Source: Sinorhizobium arboris LMG 14919
GTDB taxonomy: Bacteria; Pseudomonadota; Alphaproteobacteria; Rhizobiales; Rhizobiaceae
Direction: 5' to 3'
DNA length: 64,000 nucleotides
Assembly: GCF_000427465.1 (NCBI RefSeq)
Contig: NZ_KE386497.1
Coordinates: 376,162 to 440,161, forward strand
Every line of letters starts with the position of its first letter. Position 1 is the first letter of the stretch. Shown here piece by piece: positions 26,423 through 33,523 of the stretch. The notes beneath the pieces are model-generated. The model did no database searches. It had not been told where the DNA came from and saw only the letters and a program-made list of their open reading frames with translations. Both the position numbers and the translations under genes were made by a program.

Positions 26423-27075
26423 TGGAAAGCAGTTTTCCCCTTGCCCAAAGTCTCGCCGCCATGGCGGCGATCTCGGCGCTCCCCGTCATCGCGGTCGTGG
26501 CGACCTCCTTCACCAAGATTTCCGTCGTGCTGCTGATCGTCCGCAATGCCATCGGCATCCAGCAGACGCCGCCGAACCTCCTGGTTTTCGCCGTCGCCAT
26601 CGTGCTTTCCGCATTCGTCATGAACCCGGTGCTCCAGGAATCGTGGCGGATCCTCGCGACGAGCGGCCAGGATTTCGGCACGATCGGCGGAATGGCGGCG
26701 GGCATTGCCGAGCTCTCGGCGCCGCTGAAGGCTTTCATGCTGAAATTCTCCGACGAGGAGGTTCGCGGTTTCTTCGTCCAATCGTCGCAGCAGGTCTGGT
26801 CTGGCGCACAGGGAACACCCGCCGACCCGGACGACATCACAATTCTCACGCCGAGTTTCCTGGTCTCCGAATTGACCCGGGCCTTCCAGATCGGCTTCCT
26901 GATCTATCTGCCCTTTCTGATGATCGACTTCGCGGTTTCCGCGATCCTCGTTGCGCTCGGGATGCAAATGATGTCGCCGACTGTCGTGTCGACTCCGCTC
27001 AAGCTGCTGCTCTTCGTCGCCGTCGATGGCTGGCGGCGGCTTCTCGAAGGACTTGTGCTTTCCTATGCGGGATGA
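26422..27075 (+). CDS. rhcR: SctR export-gate membrane protein (RhcR)
   Basis: A 217-residue FliP/SctR-family protein with SFTKISVVLLIVRNAIGIQQTPPN in the first part and TRAFQIGFLIYLPFLMIDFAVSAIL then GMQMMSPTVVSTPLKLLLFVAVDGW at the C-terminus, both family hallmarks. It has four membrane helices and forms the core of the export gate with SctS and SctT. The ATG at 26422 shares one base with the sctQ stop. Intact. Confidence 0.95.
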   Translation: MESSFPLAQSLAAMAAISALPVIAVVATSFTKISVVLLIVRNAIGIQQTPPNLLVFAVAIVLSAFVMNPVLQESWRILATSGQDFGTIGGMAAGIAELSAPLKAFMLKFSDEEVRGFFVQSSQQVWSGAQGTPADPDDITILTPSFLVSELTRAFQIGFLIYLPFLMIDFAVSAILVALGMQMMSPTVVSTPLKLLLFVAVDGWRRLLEGLVLSYAG

Positions 27076-27347
27076 TCATGGTTGAGGAACAGATCGCCAC
27101 CGAGATCAGTACGTCCATCGTCGCTACTTTCGCGTTGGCGGGACCGATCCTCGCGTTCGCCGCCGTTCTTGGGCTGGTGATCGCGATCTTCCAGGCGGCG
27201 ACGCAGATCCAGGAACAGACGATCGCGCAGATCGTCAAGATCTTCTCGATCTCTTTCCTGCTGCTCGTTTTCGGACGGGCGCTGGCGACGCCGCTGATCG
27301 AGCATTCGATCCACATCCTCAACGATTTCCCGACCATGATACGGTGA
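27072..27347 (+). CDS. rhcS: SctS export-gate membrane protein (RhcS)
   Basis: A 91-residue FliQ/SctS-family protein with two membrane hairpin helices and the conserved segments GPILAFAAVLGLVIAIFQAATQIQEQT. ATG 27072 overlaps the sctR stop by four bases; an in-frame ATG at 27078 is an equal alternative. Six bases separate it from sctT. Intact. Confidence 0.94.
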   Translation: MIMVEEQIATEISTSIVATFALAGPILAFAAVLGLVIAIFQAATQIQEQTIAQIVKIFSISFLLLVFGRALATPLIEHSIHILNDFPTMIR

Positions 27348-27353
27348 GCGCCG

Positions 27354-28163
27354 ATGGCACTCGCGGCTGCGTCCCTCGTCAACGAGCAGACGGCGGTGCC
27401 GGCCGCCGCGCTGCTGGGCGCCGCGCGTGCCCTCGGTATCACGGTCATTTTTCCCTTGTTTTCGCTCTTCAGCATCGTCGGCATCTTGCGCTTCGGCCTC
27501 GCCATCGGACTTTCGGCCCCATCGGTTTTCCATGCCTATTCGGTGCTTGCCGCGGGGAAGACCTCGTATTTCGACCTCGCGGCCCTGTCGTTGAAGGAAA
27601 TGGCGTTCGGCGGTCTCCTTGGCATGGGCCTTGGCATTCCCTTCTGGGCGGCGCAGTCGGCGGGAGACATGACCGACGTCTATCGCGGCGCGAATGCCGC
27701 CAATCTCTTCGATCAGGTGAATGCGCTCGAGACGACACCGCTCGGTTCGCTGCTGATGTCGGTCGCGCTTGCGGTATTCGTTGCGGCGGGCGGTGTAATC
27801 GACCTCGTGGCGATCTTCTACAATTCCTTCGGGCTTTGGCCGCTTTTTGCCCTGAGCCCGGTCGCGACCGATAATTGGCTGATGATTATCCTCGAAAGCT
27901 TCGCCCGACTGTTTCGCGTCGGCGCGGTGCTTGCCGCTCCTTTCGTCATCGTCATGTGCGTGGTCGAGCTGTCGCTGGCCTTCGTCGGGCGCTCGGCGAA
28001 ACAGTTCCCGTTGAACGACAGCGGCGCTACATTCAAGAACCTCGCCGTCCTCGTCGTGCTCGTCGTCTATTCGTCTTTCGTCACCAGCTATTTCGGCACG
28101 CTATGGACAGAGTCCTTCGCCGAGATCAAGGCCTTCCTGGAAGTCGGCCATGGCGAAAAATGA
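27354..28163 (+). CDS. rhcT: SctT export-gate membrane protein (RhcT)
   Basis: A 269-residue FliR/SctT-family membrane protein with six or more hydrophobic segments, among them FWAAQSAGDMTDVYRG and the C-terminal LAVFVAAGGVIDLVAIFYNS region conserved in the family. It starts six bases after sctS and ends inside sctU (14-base overlap). Length is normal. Confidence 0.93.
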   Translation: MALAAASLVNEQTAVPAAALLGAARALGITVIFPLFSLFSIVGILRFGLAIGLSAPSVFHAYSVLAAGKTSYFDLAALSLKEMAFGGLLGMGLGIPFWAAQSAGDMTDVYRGANAANLFDQVNALETTPLGSLLMSVALAVFVAAGGVIDLVAIFYNSFGLWPLFALSPVATDNWLMIILESFARLFRVGAVLAAPFVIVMCVVELSLAFVGRSAKQFPLNDSGATFKNLAVLVVLVVYSSFVTSYFGTLWTESFAEIKAFLEVGHGEK

Positions 28164-28935
28164 CGATACCGAGGAAAAGTCCCTTCCCCCGAGCCGGGTA
28201 AAGCTCGACAGGCTCCGGCGGGAGGGTCAGGTCCCTCGATCGCGCGAGTTGCCGGTGGCGCTTTCGGTGCTGGCGATCGCGACCTATCTCGCCTGGGGCC
28301 TCGGCAGCATCATCGGCGATTTCGTTCACCTCTTCGACGCCGTGCTGCAGCTGGTCGGCAAGCCCACTGAGGTCCCGGCGCTTGCGTCGGTGCTGACTAA
28401 GATGGGCGCAGCGCTCCTCAGCATCGTCTGGCCTCCACTCCTCCTCGGATTGGTAGTCGTCCTTGCGGCATCGATCATCGATGCGCAGGGCTTTCCCGTA
28501 TCGATGAAACAAATGGGCTTCGATCTCGGCCGTCTCAATCCGATGGAAGGTCTGAAAAAAGTCGTTTCCCTCGACAGCCTCACGGAGTTCCTCAAGGGAC
28601 TCGCGAAACTGGCTCTTCTTTCCGTCGCCGGCGCCGGCACCCTTCTTTATTTCCTGAACGGGATCTTCTGGTCGCCGCTATGCGGCGAAGCCTGCGTCCT
28701 GGGCGTTGCGGTTCACCTTGTCGGCACGATCGCCGTCATCTCGGCCGCCATCATGATCGTCGCTGCGTTCTTCGACCTGCACATCTCACGCGCACTCTTC
28801 CGACGGGAACACCGGATGACCAAGACCGAAGCCCGGCGCGAGCACAAGGAGACCCAGGGCGACCCGCATGTGAAATCGGCACGCCGGCAGATTGGCGCGG
28901 AGATGCGAAATTCACCGCCGCGCAAGCAAGGCTAA
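28150..28935 (+). CDS. rhcU: SctU export-gate switch protein, C-terminally truncated (RhcU)
   Basis: A 261-residue FlhB/SctU-type protein with the normal N-terminus (SRVKLDRLRREGQVPRSREL), four membrane helices and the linker HRMTKTEARREHKETQGDPHVKSARRQIG. It stops soon after this linker. Family members run to about 345-360 residues and contain an NPTH site where they cut themselves to switch substrates; that whole cytoplasmic domain is absent. The stop is joined directly to a palindromic repeat element, so the 3' end was probably lost by insertion or deletion. Either the system is impaired or this shorter form works differently. Confidence 0.85.
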   Translation: MAKNDDTEEKSLPPSRVKLDRLRREGQVPRSRELPVALSVLAIATYLAWGLGSIIGDFVHLFDAVLQLVGKPTEVPALASVLTKMGAALLSIVWPPLLLGLVVVLAASIIDAQGFPVSMKQMGFDLGRLNPMEGLKKVVSLDSLTEFLKGLAKLALLSVAGAGTLLYFLNGIFWSPLCGEACVLGVAVHLVGTIAVISAAIMIVAAFFDLHISRALFRREHRMTKTEARREHKETQGDPHVKSARRQIGAEMRNSPPRKQG

Positions 28936-28983
28936 TGCATGTCGCCCAAAAGTGTGCAGCGGTTTTGGGCCAACGACATGCAT
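28935..28983. repeat. Palindromic intergenic repeat (rhizobial type)
   Basis: ATGCATGTCG at the left and CGACATGCAT at the right are inverted copies, with CCCAAAA and TTTTGGG inside, giving a long imperfect hairpin. Near-identical elements are scattered between genes in Sinorhizobium and Rhizobium genomes. It begins with the last base of the sctU stop codon. Confidence 0.7.
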
Positions 28984-29046
28984 AAAAACAGGAATCTAAA
29001 GCGCAATCCTCTATTCGCGCCGCGGTTCTTCGTACAGCCCTGAACT

Positions 29047-29466
29047 TCAGCTATCCGGAGACGCCAGTGCATCCATCCGGGCCGCCTTGCGCCGCGCAAG
29101 CGCAAGCTCGGTCCTGCATTCCTTCAGCATCCGGGAGAGGCCGGCGCGTTCCGCATCGAGTTCTTCGACGCGCGCCTGCGCCAAGGAGCGCTCTCGACCG
29201 ATCAGTTCAAGCTTCTGCGAGGCAAGAAGCAAAGCTCGTCCCGTGACGAGCTTGCCGGGCGACATTTTCCGGATCGGCGAAGCCTCGTCTTCCCGCCGAC
29301 TGATGTCGTTCAGCAATCTTTCCGCGGAAGTCTTCTCCCGTTCGATCCGTTCGAACCGCTCCTCGAGTTCCTTCAGCCGTCGCGCAAGCCTGGTCTCCCG
29401 GGCACTCCTCAGTCGAACGAGCTGGCCGATGGCGGCCGCATCGGCCGCCGGTATGGCCCTCGGCAT
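29047..29466 (-). CDS. SctO-like coiled-coil stalk protein
   Basis: A 139-residue, almost wholly helical and highly charged protein (LARRLKELEERFERIEREKTS; LALARRKAARMD) of the length and heptad character of SctO/FliJ, the central stalk of the ATPase. In Sinorhizobium fredii the equivalent (rhcZ) lies between rhcN and rhcQ, where none exists here, so this gene probably takes that role. It starts at the last base of the rhcC1 stop (TGATG) and is therefore co-translated with it. Coiled coils are easily misassigned; position supports the call. Confidence 0.65.
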   Translation of the reverse strand: MPRAIPAADAAAIGQLVRLRSARETRLARRLKELEERFERIEREKTSAERLLNDISRREDEASPIRKMSPGKLVTGRALLLASQKLELIGRERSLAQARVEELDAERAGLSRMLKECRTELALARRKAARMDALASPDS

Positions 29467-30020
29467 CAGTTGGGCGCCGAGGTGCGTTGTACGGTCACGA
29501 CTTCCGGCACGCCCTCTTTGAACACCTGGACCGTTTTTTCCATGGACCGGTTAAGCACGCTCTCGACGGCGGAGACGAAGATCGGGGGACCGCGGACAAT
29601 CAGGACATCGCTTGTCGGATCGTATTGGATCGCCGTTTCGGGATATATCGGAAACAGCGCCCGCACCGCGTTGCGCGCCACATCCCAGCTTCGCGTCCGT
29701 TGCTCCAGGACGACAGTGTTGATCTCGCTCTTGGGCGAAATGACCATCCGGCTTCCGTCGAAGGCGACGAACAGGTTCGCTGCTTCGCCAAGCGCCCGGA
29801 ACGCCTCCACCCCGCTGCCGTCCACGGTCCAGTTCTCGACCGTCCCGTTCAAGGTCCCGACGGGCGTCACCGGGATGCCGGTCATGAACTCCAGGGTTTC
29901 GACGACCTGAGACACCGGCTGGGAAATGACCTTGAGGCGCACGTTGCGCACATCAGCGGTCGCAATTGATGCGAGTGCGAGCCAAACGGCTGTAGCGACA
30001 AGGAACATGCAGCCTCTCAC
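29466..30020 (-). CDS. rhcC1: RhcC1/NolW, N-terminal half of the split type III secretin
   Basis: A protein of 184 residues with a signal peptide (GCMFLVATAVWLALASIATA) and two secretin N-domains: VISQPVSQVVETLEFMTGIP and NAVRALFPIYPETAIQYDP with DVLIVRGPPIFVSAVESVLN. In rhizobia the outer-membrane secretin is split into RhcC1 (this part) and RhcC2 (the pore-forming part). I choose the GTG at 30020 because a GGAGG lies nine bases before it; the frame is open to 30104. RhcC2 is not in the window. It is transcribed away from the nopA-sctD-sctV genes. Confidence 0.85.
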   Translation of the reverse strand: MRGCMFLVATAVWLALASIATADVRNVRLKVISQPVSQVVETLEFMTGIPVTPVGTLNGTVENWTVDGSGVEAFRALGEAANLFVAFDGSRMVISPKSEINTVVLEQRTRSWDVARNAVRALFPIYPETAIQYDPTSDVLIVRGPPIFVSAVESVLNRSMEKTVQVFKEGVPEVVTVQRTSAPN

Positions 30021-30097
30021 GATGGTGCCTCCGCCTTCGTAATTCGTTTGGAAGCTCTTAGCACTGTCTTGCGGACTCAGATAGAACTTTCTCGCGT

Positions 30098-30138
30098 ATC
30101 TCAATGTAGAACTAACGCGGAGAGCCGTACATTGAGAT
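30098..30138. promoter_or_regulatory. Inverted repeat in the divergent rhcC1/nopA promoter region
   Basis: ATCTCAATGTA and TACATTGAGAT are perfect 11-base inverted copies separated by 19 bases, placed between the rhcC1 start and the nopA-like gene in AT-rich DNA. The half-site spacing of about three helix turns fits a dimeric or tetrameric regulator. No tts box was recognised in this interval. Confidence 0.5.
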
Positions 30139-30321
30139 TGTCAACATGTTAAACTCCGTTCACTTTACGTTCAAACCGATATCCATGAAACAAATACAAC
30201 TCATTTAAGCCACAAATTAAAGACTGATTTGTTATCCCTGAATCGCACGATATTCAAAAATAAAAATTGATTGTCGCTTTGATTACGGTAGGCTGAGTAT
30301 CGTTCAACAAGGAGACAAGAA

Positions 30322-30489
30322 ATGGCTAGTACCAGTCCTACATCTACCCTGGAAGGGGGAATCAGTTCTGCAATTTCCAGTTTCAAGGCTGCGCAGAACG
30401 AAGCAACGGCACAGAGCCTGCAGGTCGCGACCGAAATCACCAAAATCAATGGCGTCGCCAACGCCACCAAGAAGATCGGTCCGGCTTGA
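30322..30489 (+). CDS. nopA: NopA-like type III pilus/needle subunit, 55 residues
   Basis: A 55-codon ORF with an AAGGAGA site. The protein MASTSPTSTLEGGISSAISS, then a helix rich in Gln, Ala and Thr, ending ATEITKINGVANATKKIGP, has the size (about 5.6 kDa) and composition of the rhizobial NopA appendage protein. Its place directly before sctD and sctV equals nopA before y4yQ and rhcV in Sinorhizobium fredii. A strong hairpin follows its stop, as for highly expressed pilus genes. It leads the second transcript of the secretion locus. Confidence 0.7.
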   Translation: MASTSPTSTLEGGISSAISSFKAAQNEATAQSLQVATEITKINGVANATKKIGPA

Positions 30490-30498
30490 TATGACCGG

Positions 30499-30521
30499 GG
30501 CGAAGCCGATTCGGCTTCGCC
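30499..30521 (+). terminator. Hairpin between nopA-like gene and sctD
   Basis: GGCGAAGCCG and CGGCTTCGCC form a perfect 10-base stem with a three-base loop. It lacks a clear T run, so it may be an attenuator or mRNA stabiliser that keeps sctD and sctV below the pilus subunit. Confidence 0.55.
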
Positions 30522-30606
30522 GCCCTCTTCCGCATTGCGCTCTTCACTTCACAACGCCATGCCAAGTTGAGGAGTGCGCCAGCAGCAGAAACGATTGGAG
30601 TGATCC

Positions 30607-31608
30607 ATGCGTGCGGGACCTGCTTTGCCTTCAATCGCCGCCTCGTCGACTGGAAAGGGTTCGCCGGCAGAGCGAGCCGGTGCTCGGGCAGCCGCCGGCG
30701 AGCCGTCGTTGCGGGTTACGCGTGGTGGCCGCACCTCCGTACTTGTGCCCGGCAAGGGCACACACTTGGTCGGCGGCGGTGCGGAATGCGACCTCGTCGT
30801 CGTTGGCCTGAAGGCTGAGCCGGCGTTCCGTCTTGAGCTCTGGGGTGATGGCAGCCAGGCGGGCGCCGCCGTCGAGGCAATCGGCACAGGCATCAAAGTC
30901 GGCACACGCGACCTGCGCCAGGGCGAACGCGCGATCCTCGCAAATGGCGCGGTCATTCACATTGCGGATGTCGAATGCGTCATCGAGGGCCTCCCGCAGA
31001 ATTCGACGTTCGTTGCGCGTTCTTCGCGCCGGCGTATCGCCGCCGCCGGACTTTTGGCCATAGCGGCCCTGCTTCTCGTCGCCAGCCTCAGTTTCGAAGG
31101 CGCTCCGGCCCCTTCGGAATGGCCCTCCCGCCGAGCCTCGGCGGAGCCGCGCCCAACGGCCGCCTCCATCGCCGCCGAGCTTAGTGAGGCAACCCGGCTC
31201 GCAGGGCTCAACCTGCTGGCCGAGGTCACGCCGGACAGGAAGGCAATTCTGGTCGGAGAAAACGCTTCGCCCCTCGATCTCGCAAGTCAAAGACGGCTTG
31301 CATCAATCCTGTCCTCTATTGGCGGGCGCAGCCCCGTTCCCTTGGTCGATCGGACCAGACTTGCCTCCGGACTCGAGGGCTTCGTCGCGGCGGCAGGCTA
31401 TTCGCCGGTCAAGTTCATTGTCGGGCGAGATGGACGTCGTTACCGGGAAGGCGACGCGATCTCGGGGGAATGGCGGATCGAGGAAATTCGGCCGGGACAA
31501 CTCGTAATCGCTCATGGGGGCAAGAGGGATACCGTCGATTTCGAGCAGCCGGAGCCGCGCCTGAAACTGAACCTCGCCAATGTCGATTCGACGGAAACCG
31601 GGCAATGA
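30607..31608 (+). CDS. SctD inner-membrane ring protein (y4yQ-like)
   Basis: A 333-residue protein with the SctD build: a cytoplasmic FHA-like domain (about 45-130; THLVGGGAECDLVVVGLKAE), one membrane helix (RIAAAGLLAIAALLLVASLS, about 142-161) and a periplasmic ring-building part with RLAGLNLLAEVTPDRKAIL and SPVKFIVGRDGRRYREGD. With SctJ it makes the inner-membrane ring. The ATG has a TTGGAGTG site. Its stop overlaps sctV by four bases. The first 40 residues are low-complexity. Confidence 0.82.
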   Translation: MRAGPALPSIAASSTGKGSPAERAGARAAAGEPSLRVTRGGRTSVLVPGKGTHLVGGGAECDLVVVGLKAEPAFRLELWGDGSQAGAAVEAIGTGIKVGTRDLRQGERAILANGAVIHIADVECVIEGLPQNSTFVARSSRRRIAAAGLLAIAALLLVASLSFEGAPAPSEWPSRRASAEPRPTAASIAAELSEATRLAGLNLLAEVTPDRKAILVGENASPLDLASQRRLASILSSIGGRSPVPLVDRTRLASGLEGFVAAAGYSPVKFIVGRDGRRYREGDAISGEWRIEEIRPGQLVIAHGGKRDTVDFEQPEPRLKLNLANVDSTETGQ

Positions 31609-33500
31609 TGGCCGGCTCGTCGGTCCTTTCCGGCCTCTGGCGCAGAACGGATATATTATTCGCCGCCTTCTTCGCATTGGTAGTCGCCATGATGGTGGTG
31701 CCGCTACCAACAGTACTCGTTGACGCGATGATTGCCTTCAATCTTGCCTTCGCCTTCATCGTCCTTGTCACGACGATCTACCTACGCAACATTCTCGACA
31801 TCTCCACATTCCCCGCCGTGATCCTGGTCGGCACGGTCTTCCGGCTGTCGCTGACCATTTCGACGACCCGGCTGGTGCTGGCAGAAGGCGACGCCGGCGA
31901 GATCATTCACGCCTTCGGCTCCTTCGTGGTCGCCGGCAACGTTCTCGTCGGCCTCGTGGTCTTCCTGATCGTGGCGCTCGTGCAGTTCATCGTCGTCACC
32001 AAGGGTGCCGAGCGCATCGCTGAGGTCGGAGCCCGCTTCACCCTCGATGCCATGCCCGGCAAGCAGCTCGCCATCGACAGCGACCTGCGCAACGGCCATA
32101 TGTCGGCCGAAGCGGCGCAGACACGCCGTGCCAGGCTCGAGCGCGAGAGCCAGTTCTTCGGCGCTATGGATGGTGCCATGCGCTTCGTCAAAGGCGACGC
32201 CATCGCCGGCCTCGCGATCGTTGCTGTCAACCTGCTCGGCGGTCTCGCCATCGGCATTTTCCAGCGGGGCTTGAGCTTCTCGGAATCCGCCCACCTCTAT
32301 TCGCTGCTTTCGGTCGGCGACGGCTTGGTGTCGCAGATCCCGTCGATGTTGATGGCCGTCGCAGCCGGCACGGTCGTCACGCGGGTCAACGACGATAGCA
32401 GCAGCAGCCTCGGAACGGACATCAGCCGTCAGTTGGCGCGAGAGCCCCGTGCACTGGGTGTCGGAGCCGCCATGACCGCGCTGATGAGTTTCGTACCCGG
32501 CTTCCCGGATGCGGTCCTCTGGCCGATCTCCGGCATGCTCGCATTCATCGCGTTCACAATGTGGCGCCGGAGGCAGGCAGGGACGTCCGGCAGCGCGGCT
32601 CGGGGATCGGAGGAACATGCGGCCGTTTCCCTCGACAGGACAAAGTACGGCGACCCCATTATCGCAACGGTCTCGGCGGCGACCATGGCGCGCTTGGCGG
32701 CCGAAGGCTTGGGGACGCAGCTCGACGGCCGCATCGGCGTCTTGGCCAGGGCCGTGGGCGTGGCCATCACGGTACCGACATTCAATGCCGATCCCCGCAT
32801 GGGCGATGATCTCATGCACATCCAGGTCGAGAACGTGCCGGCAGGCCTCGTAGAGTGTCCGCCGAACCGACCGGCGGAGCAGATTGCCAACGACATTGCG
32901 CGTATCGTCCGCCGCCACATCGGATCGATCTTCAGCGTCGACGACGCGACGCAATGGCTCATGAGCCTCGAGCCGAGGCTGGGCAAGCTCGCAAGCGATG
33001 TGCGGGCGCAGGTACCGCCCATGCTGCTCGTCGCCGTCATACGCCGCCTGCTCGATTCCGGCGTCACCGTGTCTCAGCCACGTGGTCTTCTCGAGGCCCT
33101 GCTCACCTCCCATCATACGGAGGCGCCGGAGGATATGGCAGAGCGCGCGCGACAGGCGCTCGGCCCTCAGATCGCATTCGGCCTCCTGGACCAAAGAGGG
33201 TTACTCCCCGTCATCACGCTCGGCCCGGAATGGGAGCGCAGCGTGCGCGCCTTCAAAGAAAGCTCGGGAGAAGCGGAGGCCGAGGCCTGCGAGAACCTGC
33301 GCCGGTTGGTAGAGGACGCCAAGCAAAAGCTTTCCGCAGCGAATGCCGAGGATCGCGACCCGGTTGCTATCGTGGAGAGCGACATCCGGCTTTTGTCGCA
33401 AGCGCTGCTGATTCGCCACGGTTGCCGTATGCCGGTGCTCTCACCTGATGACATCTGTGAGGAAATCACCTGCGACGTGATCGCCGCGGTTGGAGCCTGA
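31605..33500 (+). CDS. rhcV: SctV export-gate protein (RhcV)
   Basis: A 631-residue FlhA/SctV-family protein. The N-terminal half has seven or eight membrane helices and the FHIPEP-region equivalent (FVVTKGAERIAEVGARFTLDAMPGKQ; GDAIAGLAIVAVNLLGGLAIG); the C-terminal half is the cytoplasmic nonameric ring (LAKVGVAITVPT-like, DDATQWLMSLEPRLGKLASDV). It recognises chaperone-substrate complexes and passes them to the gate. I start at the ATG overlapping the sctD stop; the frame is open 45 codons further upstream across sctD. Intact. Confidence 0.94.
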   Translation: MMAGSSVLSGLWRRTDILFAAFFALVVAMMVVPLPTVLVDAMIAFNLAFAFIVLVTTIYLRNILDISTFPAVILVGTVFRLSLTISTTRLVLAEGDAGEIIHAFGSFVVAGNVLVGLVVFLIVALVQFIVVTKGAERIAEVGARFTLDAMPGKQLAIDSDLRNGHMSAEAAQTRRARLERESQFFGAMDGAMRFVKGDAIAGLAIVAVNLLGGLAIGIFQRGLSFSESAHLYSLLSVGDGLVSQIPSMLMAVAAGTVVTRVNDDSSSSLGTDISRQLAREPRALGVGAAMTALMSFVPGFPDAVLWPISGMLAFIAFTMWRRRQAGTSGSAARGSEEHAAVSLDRTKYGDPIIATVSAATMARLAAEGLGTQLDGRIGVLARAVGVAITVPTFNADPRMGDDLMHIQVENVPAGLVECPPNRPAEQIANDIARIVRRHIGSIFSVDDATQWLMSLEPRLGKLASDVRAQVPPMLLVAVIRRLLDSGVTVSQPRGLLEALLTSHHTEAPEDMAERARQALGPQIAFGLLDQRGLLPVITLGPEWERSVRAFKESSGEAEAEACENLRRLVEDAKQKLSAANAEDRDPVAIVESDIRLLSQALLIRHGCRMPVLSPDDICEEITCDVIAAVGA

Positions 33501-33523
33501 CAATAATAAAGAGGGAACGGAGA

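Noticed and set aside
31782..33194. Long minus-strand frame opposite sctV
   Set aside because: It is the antisense shadow of a highly conserved gene and has no protein-like features.
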